DNA of 13,311 nt from Patescibacteria group bacterium (GTDB taxonomy: Bacteria > Patescibacteriota > Minisyncoccia > Phycocordibacterales > UBA2100), in NCBI GenBank assembly GCA_015491055.1, contig WFWP01000040.1, positions 1 through 13,311 of the forward strand, written 5' to 3'. Numbering within the stretch: position 1 is the first letter of the stretch; the number at the start of each line of letters is the position of its first letter. Position numbers and translations under genes: made by a program. Shown here piece by piece: positions 6,560 to 12,165 of this stretch. The notes under the pieces are model-generated. The model did not search any database, was not told where the DNA came from, and was given only the letters and a program-made list of their open reading frames with translations.

Positions 6560-8548
6560 TCAACGAACCACTTGTCCACCGTATGACTCGTCTTCCAACA
6601 GCATATTGTTCGATGTGTCAATATCGTCAGCAGTTACTCTTAACTCCTGCCCGGTATAAGTATCAACGGCTTCCAATACTTGTTGTTCAACCAAAGTGGG
6701 GCTGGTACCTATTTGAGACACGCTTGGAACAAGTCCTATCGCAAATGTGACCGATTTTGGAACAAGCGAAATTCCGGACCCCGCCTTAACCGAACCGACA
6801 TACCAGGTTACGGTATTCTTTTCTCTGTTATACACCACCCTCTCCGTAGCCGGCAATACCAAACCTATCCACCTTACATACGGAGGAAGCTGTGCGGTTA
6901 CCATTACTTCTTCCAAATCCGATGTGGTGTTTGAAATTTCCCATACAACAGCATATACGGTTTCATATTCCGCCTTTGGAGGTATAGGGCCTTTTGAACC
7001 GAACGGATTGTTTCTGTACAAAGCCATCGCGTCAAATGTGACATCCGTTCCGATTTTTACCGTTTTTACATATTTAGCTTTCAACACCTCGGGAACGCCT
7101 TGCTCATTCAGTCTGTTGCCCGCAGAGTGCACGGTAAAGGTCAAGAACGGCTCTTTTAATCTTTGCAAAAATTCCTTTGTTAAAGGTGTAATCTCAAAAT
7201 TAAACACACCTCTTTCACCGGGAGGAAGCGTTTTCAATACTCCGCCGCTTGTTTTGGGGTCCCAGAACAACAAACTGTCAACAGATCTGTAAAAACCATG
7301 TTGCCCCGCATCAACACCGGCCTTATTCAACGCGGTACCATCGAGCGTAATTGCTATGGTCGCATCAGTTATGGGCACTTTAAGATTGTTCTCCCACGAA
7401 ACGGCAACATTGAAAGTTGTACCGGAGTTCGCCACAAATTCGTCCAAGTCCGCGCCACCGCTTGTCAATTTCACATCAAGGAACGGCCTTTGAACATTTA
7501 TTTCATGTTCAATCTTTGACAAAACCGTACCCTCTTCGTTAAGGTTTTCCAAATCTTTGAAAGCGCCCAAACCCGCCTTGGCTCTTATTATCTTCACATC
7601 ACCCGATTGCCCTCTCGCCGTTACGGAAAAATGCACAACCCGTTCTTCTCCCGGGCGTAAATCTCCCAAAATCCATCTGTAATACTTATCGCCGGACACA
7701 TCAAAAACCGGCGCGCTGTCCGCAATATCAATACCGAAAGGCAAAGATATGTCCACATACACGCCACTTAACAATGTGCTTGACTGGGATTTGATTTTCA
7801 CGCTCACGGGCACCTGTTGACCCGAAACAGTTTCTTTATTCGCCTCAATGGTGGTTGATAGGGCGTCTGTATTTATTAAAACCGAATGCTTGGCGTTTTG
7901 AGCGTATATTGCGCTACCTCTCTGCATTCTATATTGCAACTCCACATTTATCTCCTGAACATCTCCCGTGTTCCCGAACACAACCACCCTTATCGCTCCC
8001 CTGCGCGCGCTTCTGGCATCTATCAATCCGAGAGGAATGCGTTCGGATAACAAAGGGGTTTTAAAATCCGCGGGTGATACGGACCCTTTTGGATATGTAA
8101 CCACAAGTTCGGCCAATTCAAGAGGAATGTCATATCTATTGGTCACCAATAACTGCAATTCCAGAACATCTCCCGATGCGATTGAAGAAGCTCCCTCTAT
8201 TGAAATGTTTACACCGTCTGCGGATAACGCATATTTTGAATCGCTAATGTACTTAAATGCGATGAAACTCGCAGTTATAAACACAAAAACGGAGATCAAC
8301 ATAAATATCTTGGCAAAATCGGATATTTTTTTTACTTTGGGTGTATAAGATATTTCCTTGTCATCTCCGTCCGAAATATTCCAGTCATCACCGACCAATT
8401 GAGCCTCTTGATGAACATTTCTTCTCGGTCTCCACGGCAAAAATCCCTTCTTTTCCCGAGAATACATACGATCATGCAACTTTTGGATAATATCATCGGA
8501 TTGCAATTTTTGTCTCTTTATTCGCTTTTTGTCCTCATTCGTTTGCAT
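6560..8548 (-). CDS. Single-pass membrane protein with extracytoplasmic beta-sandwich repeats
   Basis: 662 residues, not matched to a named family. Residues 1-78 are a charged cytoplasmic head (start MQTNEDKKRIKRQKL, later FLPWRPRRN). One transmembrane helix lies at about 79-101. The rest is probably outside the cell and looks like four or so consecutive beta-sandwich modules, roughly 108-226, 230-352, 355-497 and 500-630. The modules echo a DUF11/CARDB-like pattern: YYRWILGDLRPGEERVVHFSV (from 289), LLFWDPKTSGG then LPPGERGVFNFEIT (427-454), and NTVTWYVGSVKAGSG (578-592). There is no LPXTG or second helix at the C-terminus. The TGA stop lies 74 nt before the glyS ATG. A role in cell-surface scaffolding or attachment is plausible but inferred only from architecture. 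Confidence 0.88.
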   Translation of the reverse strand: MQTNEDKKRIKRQKLQSDDIIQKLHDRMYSREKKGFLPWRPRRNVHQEAQLVGDDWNISDGDDKEISYTPKVKKISDFAKIFMLISVFVFITASFIAFKYISDSKYALSADGVNISIEGASSIASGDVLELQLLVTNRYDIPLELAELVVTYPKGSVSPADFKTPLLSERIPLGLIDARSARRGAIRVVVFGNTGDVQEINVELQYRMQRGSAIYAQNAKHSVLINTDALSTTIEANKETVSGQQVPVSVKIKSQSSTLLSGVYVDISLPFGIDIADSAPVFDVSGDKYYRWILGDLRPGEERVVHFSVTARGQSGDVKIIRAKAGLGAFKDLENLNEEGTVLSKIEHEINVQRPFLDVKLTSGGADLDEFVANSGTTFNVAVSWENNLKVPITDATIAITLDGTALNKAGVDAGQHGFYRSVDSLLFWDPKTSGGVLKTLPPGERGVFNFEITPLTKEFLQRLKEPFLTFTVHSAGNRLNEQGVPEVLKAKYVKTVKIGTDVTFDAMALYRNNPFGSKGPIPPKAEYETVYAVVWEISNTTSDLEEVMVTAQLPPYVRWIGLVLPATERVVYNREKNTVTWYVGSVKAGSGISLVPKSVTFAIGLVPSVSQIGTSPTLVEQQVLEAVDTYTGQELRVTADDIDTSNNMLLEDESYGGQVVR

Positions 8549-8566
8549 ATGTTAAAATAATAACAT
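8549..8566 (-). repeat. 6-bp inverted repeat abutting the membrane-protein start codon
   Basis: ATGTTA (8549-8554) and TAACAT (8561-8566) are perfect complements around a 6-nt AT loop. The repeat directly touches the ATG at 8546-8548 and overlaps the proposed -10 box. It could be a weak operator or chance AT-rich symmetry. Confidence 0.4.
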
Positions 8567-8586
8567 GTAAATTTACCGCATGTCAC
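8557..8586 (-). promoter_or_regulatory. Putative promoter for the 662-aa membrane protein gene
   Basis: On the minus strand GTGACA (8581-8586, 5 of 6 to TTGACA) and TATTAT (8557-8562, 5 of 6 to TATAAT) are separated by 18 nt. A start 6-7 nt past the -10 box would fall at about 8549-8551, essentially at the ATG at 8546-8548, so the mRNA would be leaderless or nearly so. This agrees with the absence of an SD. The rest of the 120-nt spacer (8587-8668) shows nothing clear. Confidence 0.4.
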
Positions 8587-8668
8587 ACTCATTAATATCG
8601 CGACTCTGTTGATAATTTGAATGTAAATTTTCCCGTTTCCAACCGCACTCTCGCTTATACACGCAAAA

Positions 8669-9268
8669 TCACATGTGACTGCACGCTATGGATTCGTTTA
8701 CATATTTAAGCAATGTTTGCGTTGACATGGTTCCATCGCGAAACTTTTGCAAAATGTTATTTTGCAAATACCCCAATGACACCAGAATTTCTGCAACAGT
8801 TTCAATCTCAATTTCATTAAAAATACGATACGATAAATTATCATCGCCTTTTTTAACTTGCGCGCTCAACAATTTATTACCGCACGCAAGCAATATGTCG
8901 AACAAATGTGAATCGCCAAAGTCCGATGTATTGGTCATAGTCATTCTGCATATAAATTGAGATATGCGCGCAAAAACGCGCAATGTTTCTCCTTGAAAAA
9001 AACAATGATTTCCATTTCCCAATTGAAAAAAATTCGCGTCCTGCACCCCGACGATTCTCCAATTGTTCCTACCGCGCACCAAAGAAACCGTGACATGGGA
9101 AAACAATTGCAATCGATTTCGCATCTTACCGCTTTCTTTTCGAAAACCTATGGCTTTTGCCGTTATCAAACCCAATTTGTCGGTTAACAACCAAAAAATC
9201 ATATCGCTCTCTCCGGAGATGACTTTATTTATCGCTATGGCTTCCGTTGTGTATATTTCATAGTTCAT
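8669..9268 (-). CDS. recO: DNA repair protein RecO
   Basis: Recombination mediator that helps load RecA onto SSB-coated DNA in the RecFOR pathway and anneals complementary strands. The N-terminal OB fold is recognisable: MNYEIYTTEAIAINKV, then GESDMIFWLLTDKLGLI, then AKAIGFRKESGKMRNRL, then VSLVRGRNNWRIVG. The C-terminal part is helical (ISQFICRM...LFDILLACGNKLL) and ends soon after LVSLGYLQNN. At 199 residues it is shorter than the usual roughly 240 and has no CxxC pair in the C-terminal domain, as in some other small-genome RecO proteins. The frame opens at an ATG at 9311-9313, but the ATG at 9266-9268 matches the family N-terminus and leaves a 65-nt divergent spacer with ung. The stop is TGA. 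Confidence 0.88.
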   Translation of the reverse strand: MNYEIYTTEAIAINKVISGESDMIFWLLTDKLGLITAKAIGFRKESGKMRNRLQLFSHVTVSLVRGRNNWRIVGVQDANFFQLGNGNHCFFQGETLRVFARISQFICRMTMTNTSDFGDSHLFDILLACGNKLLSAQVKKGDDNLSYRIFNEIEIETVAEILVSLGYLQNNILQKFRDGTMSTQTLLKYVNESIACSHM

Positions 9269-9333
9269 AAAATAAAACCGTTTCTTGCGCAATAAGCGAA
9301 TACATTTTAACATTTCAAAATCACGGGAAAAAT
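9269..9333. promoter_or_regulatory. Divergent recO/ung intergenic region with an 8-bp palindrome
   Basis: These 65 nt must hold the start signals for both recO (minus) and ung (plus). A perfect 8-bp palindrome, TTGCGCAA, lies near the middle at 9285-9292. I could not place convincing -35/-10 pairs for either gene; TTGAAA (minus, read from plus TTTCAA near 9313-9318) and TTGCGC (plus) are weak candidates. An 8-bp palindrome in 65 nt is not rare by chance. Confidence 0.35.
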
Positions 9334-10020
9334 ATGCGTATTAAAATACATGAAAGTTGGCGCGAGAAACTGAATGAGTACTTCAACACGAAAGAGTTCA
9401 AAAAAACCGCGCACAAAGCGAGACAAGCGTATTTGGATAAATCGAAAACAATATTTCCACACCCGACAAAAATATTCAATGCGTTTAACACCACTCCATT
9501 CAATCAAGTGAAAGTGGTTATACTCGGGCAAGACCCTTATCACAATCCGAAACAAGCTCACGGATTGGCATTTTCGGTGCCAAACGGGGTTCCCGCTCCC
9601 CCTTCATTGCAAAACATTTTGAAAGAATTACATGATGACTTATCACTCTCCAATAACCATGAAAAAACTTCGCAAACAGATTTAACACCATGGGCGAAAC
9701 AAGGTGTGTTGTTGTTGAATTCGGTATTAACGGTTGAGAAAAACAAACCCGGAAGTCACGCAAATATGGGATGGGAACTGTTTACCGATAAGGTAATTCA
9801 AATTTTATCAAACGAAAAAAAACATCTCGTATTCATACTGTGGGGAGTGTATGCAAAAAGCAAACAATCACTTATTGACACGAACAAACACCTGGCATTA
9901 ACCGCCCCTCATCCGTCACCCTTGTCGGCCCACAAGGGCTTCTTTGGGTGTCGTCACTTTTCAAAAACGAATGCATATTTGAAACAAAACGGAATTGAAC
10001 CGATAAATTGGGAGTTGTAG
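9334..10020 (+). CDS. ung: Uracil-DNA glycosylase, family 1
   Basis: Removes uracil from DNA as the first step of base-excision repair. The 228-residue length and all family-1 motifs fit. The water-activating loop is VVILGQDPYHNPKQAHG with D67 in GQDPYH (65-70). The uracil-stacking F80 is in GLAFSVP. The proline loop is VPAPPSLQNIL (86-96). The uracil-binding Asn is N129 in LLLNSVLTV. The DNA-intercalating loop is HPSPLSAHKGFFG with H193. It is the only plus-strand gene in the window, divergent from recO, and ends convergently with the small gene at 10063-10308. A weak SD-like GGGA lies a few bases before the ATG. The stop is TAG. No terminator is evident in 10021-10062. Confidence 0.97.
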   Translation: MRIKIHESWREKLNEYFNTKEFKKTAHKARQAYLDKSKTIFPHPTKIFNAFNTTPFNQVKVVILGQDPYHNPKQAHGLAFSVPNGVPAPPSLQNILKELHDDLSLSNNHEKTSQTDLTPWAKQGVLLLNSVLTVEKNKPGSHANMGWELFTDKVIQILSNEKKHLVFILWGVYAKSKQSLIDTNKHLALTAPHPSPLSAHKGFFGCRHFSKTNAYLKQNGIEPINWEL

Positions 10021-10062
10021 TCTTTTATATCGCATGATGCAAGCGCAACACAAAAAAACAGA

Positions 10063-10308
10063 TTACAATATCGGCACTATAGCAACCGGATACTTGACTT
10101 TCCTTATCAATTCCTCAAACTCATTCTCGCTTGTGAACATATCCGACTTTTCCACTCCGTCAATTCGTATTCCTCCCAAAAAATTCATACTCTTTGCCAT
10201 TTCATACGCTTGATCATACGAATTCGCGACATACCTACCGTAATACGAAGATATACTGACACCTTCATGTTCAATACTCTTAAATGTGTCGGTTGTTTTG
10301 TTTGACAT
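10063..10308 (-). CDS. Small uncharacterised protein (81 aa)
   Basis: I do not recognise this protein. From the ATG at 10306-10308 it has 81 residues starting MSNKTTDTFKSIEHEG; the frame extends six codons further to a GTG at 10324-10326. It looks soluble, with mixed polar and aromatic content (SISSYYGRYVANSYDQAYEM), a central FLGGIRIDGVEKS and a short amphipathic helix (EFEELIRKVK) before a hydrophobic end (YPVAIVPIL). The alternating pattern would fit a small alpha/beta domain. The opposite strand has no competing gene, and the composition is protein-like, so it is probably real. It lies downstream of tgt and a possible terminator, and convergent with ung. No SD is seen. Confidence 0.55.
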   Translation of the reverse strand: MSNKTTDTFKSIEHEGVSISSYYGRYVANSYDQAYEMAKSMNFLGGIRIDGVEKSDMFTSENEFEELIRKVKYPVAIVPIL

Positions 10309-10326
10309 GATAAAAAATATTACCAC

Positions 10327-10351
10327 AAAAAATAAATTGGAACCGCAATTT
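10327..10351 (-). terminator. Possible rho-independent terminator after tgt
   Basis: On the minus strand AAATTG, a 6-nt loop and CAATTT form a perfect 6-bp stem (10346-10351 with 10334-10339), followed by ATTTTTT (10327-10333). The stem has only one G-C pair, so it is weak, but it lies 24 nt past the tgt stop at the end of the nucleotide-metabolism cluster. Confidence 0.4.
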
Positions 10352-10375
10352 TAACAAAAGAGTTTGCAAAACATC

Positions 10376-11476
10376 TCAAATCTTCTTGTAACCGCGCAGA
10401 AGTTTTGCATACACATGTAAATTATGTCTCATGACAATAACTCCGGCTGCGGGATCATTAACTTGAAGTAAATGTTTTAAATAACTTCTGGTATATAAGC
10501 TACACCCGCACTCACATTCCGATTCTAACGGAGTTAACTCGGCTATATTCTTTGCCGTACCTATATTCTCCGTTGTGATACCATCTCCACTTTCACCCCA
10601 AATAAACGCTTTTCCATGCCTGCCGTCGCGCGTGGGTATGGTGCAATCAAACATATCCCAGCCCCATGACACAAACTTTTTTATATCATCGGGCTTGCCC
10701 ACACCAAGCGCGAACTTCAATTTGTCATCGGGGATAATATCCGCAACTCCTTTGACAATTTCCTCCATAAGATTTCCATTTGCATCTATATGTAACCCAC
10801 CGAAACCGAATCCGTCCCACTCACCTGTTTTGAGCAAGCCGTCCATACACTTTTGTCGCAAATCCAGATAAGGTCCGCCCTGTATCACCGCAAAAATTTT
10901 CGGGCGCGTTCGTTCCGTCCAGCACCTCCTTTTCCATTGCTTCTTATATTCTACCCAGGCGCGCTTGCTCCAGCGGATTGTGCGCTCTACCGCTTCTTCA
11001 ATTTCATCTTTACTTCTGTCATTGGGGCGCACATCGTCAAGTATTACCATCATATCCACTCCAAAATCACATTGAATTTGCACCGAGAGTTCCGGAGTAA
11101 GCATTTTCCAGTCACCACTGTATACATCTCTAAACTTTGCCCCTTCTTCGGTTACCTTGCCCAATTCGGGATTTTTATGGATAAGTGAAAACACTTGGTA
11201 TCCGCCGGAATCGGTCAATATTGGCTTATTCCAACCACTAAACTTATGCAATCCGCCCGCTTTTTTGATTATCTCCACCCCGGGGCGAAGCATCAGGTGA
11301 TAGGTGTTCATACACAACGCCTCAATGCCCGTTTTTGCGATTTCTTCCATGGGTAGCCCCTTGATCCCCGCCCGCGTTGCGTCAGGCATAAAAAATGGTG
11401 TGGTAAGCTCTCCATGATTTGTTTGTATTGTTTTATTCATTGTATGAAAAGTACCTGTGATTGGAGTAAAAGTCAA
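10376..11476 (-). CDS. tgt: tRNA-guanine transglycosylase
   Basis: Exchanges guanine 34 in GUN-anticodon tRNAs for a deazaguanine (preQ1 in most bacteria) in queuosine formation. The frame opens at a GTG (11533). I chose the TTG at 11474-11476 because an SD (AGAGGTG) lies 11 nt upstream and because it leaves 20 residues before HGELTTPFFMP, as in E. coli Tgt; an ATG at 11440 would leave only eight. That gives 366 residues. The general base is D89 (LTDSGGYQVF), the pocket motif is D147-D148-V149, QGG starts at 199, the GGL loop is at 226-228 and the nucleophile is D277 (MFDCTIPTRDGRHG). The zinc site is C321, C323, C325 and H351. Two features are odd: the cysteines are CxCxC rather than CxCxxC, and the pocket Cys is Val as in eukaryotes. 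It is 145 nt downstream of dfrA. Confidence 0.93.
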   Translation of the reverse strand: MTFTPITGTFHTMNKTIQTNHGELTTPFFMPDATRAGIKGLPMEEIAKTGIEALCMNTYHLMLRPGVEIIKKAGGLHKFSGWNKPILTDSGGYQVFSLIHKNPELGKVTEEGAKFRDVYSGDWKMLTPELSVQIQCDFGVDMMVILDDVRPNDRSKDEIEEAVERTIRWSKRAWVEYKKQWKRRCWTERTRPKIFAVIQGGPYLDLRQKCMDGLLKTGEWDGFGFGGLHIDANGNLMEEIVKGVADIIPDDKLKFALGVGKPDDIKKFVSWGWDMFDCTIPTRDGRHGKAFIWGESGDGITTENIGTAKNIAELTPLESECECGCSLYTRSYLKHLLQVNDPAAGVIVMRHNLHVYAKLLRGYKKI

Positions 11477-11477
11477 T

Positions 11478-11494
11478 GAGGTAAAAACACCTCT
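11478..11494 (-). promoter_or_regulatory. tgt Shine-Dalgarno with a small overlapping hairpin
   Basis: On the minus strand AGAGGTG (11488-11494) lies 11 nt before the TTG start. Its GAGGT can pair with ACCTC (11478-11482) across a 6-nt loop, a 5-bp stem that would hide the ribosome site. Confidence 0.45.
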
Positions 11495-11497
11495 ACA

Positions 11498-11503
11498 ATT
11501 ATA
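11498..11503 (-). promoter_or_regulatory. Consensus -10 box upstream of tgt
   Basis: TATAAT on the minus strand, a perfect -10 match, but the hexamer 17 nt upstream is GATATA, a poor -35. If active, transcription would begin near the SD and the inverted repeats upstream would be operator-like DNA rather than RNA. The alternative promoter lies farther upstream. Confidence 0.3.
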
Positions 11504-11561
11504 CACCTGAGAAATATGTATATATCCGTGCACATTCGCTCAGGTGAGAGAGTATGCACGG
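11504..11561 (-). ncRNA. Candidate pseudoknotted leader RNA of tgt
   Basis: Read on the minus strand, CCGTGCA (11561-11555) pairs perfectly with TGCACGG (11532-11526). Inside the loop, CACCTGAG (11546-11539) is perfectly complementary to CTCAGGTG (11511-11504) just downstream. The order stem A, stem B, A', B' is an H-type pseudoknot with 7-bp and 8-bp helices and a 14-nt AU-rich linker. I do not recognise it as a known class. The topology recalls preQ1-II riboswitches, but the sequence does not match the consensus as I remember it. Expression and structure are unproven. Confidence 0.35.
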
Positions 11562-11616
11562 TTCAGTTTATACCGTCATTACCCAAGCATATACACTCGT
11601 ACTTACTCCATACTCT
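11549..11616 (-). repeat. 8-bp inverted repeat competing with the leader stem
   Basis: AGAGTATG (11549-11556 on plus) and CATACTCT (11609-11616) are exact reverse complements. The 11549-11556 arm overlaps two bases of the pseudoknot's outer stem arm (11555-11561) and part of its loop, so the two pairings are mutually exclusive if both are transcribed. Confidence 0.45.
11567..11595 (-). promoter_or_regulatory. Possible tgt promoter just upstream of the leader structure
   Basis: TATAAA on the minus strand (11567-11572) is a 5-of-6 match to the -10 box. Transcription would start around 11560-11561, exactly where the outer pseudoknot stem begins. The -35 position at 17-nt spacing (11590-11595) reads TGTATA, a poor match, so this is tentative. 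Confidence 0.3.
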
Positions 11617-11621
11617 ACTCA

Positions 11622-12164
11622 TCATTTCTCCACCGTAACAAATGTATAGGCAAAGCTCTTCCCTTTTTGATGTATTTCTTCTTTTCCTCTCCTTTCTGCA
11701 ATAACATTGGTAAATCCATACTTTTTATAATCCGGGAAAAAAACATCGGCTTGCGGGAAATCCGCATCTATCAATGTTAAATATAATCTGTCCACTATGC
11801 CCATATCAAGCGCTTGCTCATATACAAACCCTCCGCCGATTATAAAAATTTCACAATCTTTTTGTGAATGTTCAAGAGATTTCCTTTTACATTCAGCTTT
11901 TGCAGTGTTCAATGCCTCCTGCATTGAGTGCGCCACAATACACCCTCTTGCTTGATAGTCTTTTTTCTTGCTCAACACAATATTGAGCCGTTTGGGAAGC
12001 GCTCTGCCGATACTTTCAAAAGTCTTACTCCCCATTATTATAGGGCTCCCCAGTGTGGTGCGCTTAAAATGCTTAAAGTCTTCGGGTATATGCCAGAGTA
12101 AATCATTTTTGCCACCCAGCTCTCTATTGCGCCCAATGGCGGCGATGATACTGATTCTAACCAT
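11622..12164 (-). CDS. dfrA: Dihydrofolate reductase
   Basis: Reduces dihydrofolate to tetrahydrofolate with NADPH, supplying one-carbon carriers for thymidylate and formyl-Met. The 180 residues hold the family pattern: SIIAAIGRNRELGG (5-18), LLWHIPEDFKHFKRTT (22-37) with catalytic acid D29 and substrate-contacting W24 and F33, the NADPH strand PIIMGSKTFESIG (41-53), R59 in LPKRLNIVLS, IFIIGGGFVYEQAL (106-119) and YLTLIDADF (128-136) with T130. It starts one nucleotide after the tmk TGA, so translation is probably coupled; there is no separate SD. The symbol dfrA is used for a chromosomal gene of the FolA type. No thymidylate synthase gene is in the window. The stop is TGA. Confidence 0.95.
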   Translation of the reverse strand: MVRISIIAAIGRNRELGGKNDLLWHIPEDFKHFKRTTLGSPIIMGSKTFESIGRALPKRLNIVLSKKKDYQARGCIVAHSMQEALNTAKAECKRKSLEHSQKDCEIFIIGGGFVYEQALDMGIVDRLYLTLIDADFPQADVFFPDYKKYGFTNVIAERRGKEEIHQKGKSFAYTFVTVEK

Positions 12165-12165
12165 A

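Noticed and set aside
6486..6563. 26-residue N-terminal extension of glycyl-tRNA synthetase from the TTG at 6561-6563
   Set aside because: The ATG at 6483-6485 has an AGAGGTG SD 8 nt upstream and matches the normal family N-terminus. The upstream residues look unlike a GlyRS, and the TTG overlaps the previous gene's stop.
6747..7292. 181-codon plus-strand open frame opposite the 662-aa gene
   Set aside because: The minus-strand frame is a coherent membrane protein with repeated modules; the plus-strand translation has no recognisable domain and is an antisense shadow.
8587..8668. A possible tRNA or small RNA in the recO to membrane-protein spacer
   Set aside because: No cloverleaf, T-loop consensus or stable stem could be drawn; the sequence is only AT-rich.
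9269..9313. 15-residue N-terminal extension of RecO from the ATG at 9311-9313
   Set aside because: The extension (MLKCIRLLRKKRFYF) is not part of the OB fold and would leave only 20 nt for both divergent start regions.
11504..11561. The tgt leader as an HDV-like, hammerhead or pistol self-cleaving ribozyme
   Set aside because: The interlocked stems resemble these on paper. However, the HDV P3 helix is absent, the hammerhead CUGAUGA and GAAA cores are absent, and the pistol internal loop and cleavage context are not seen.
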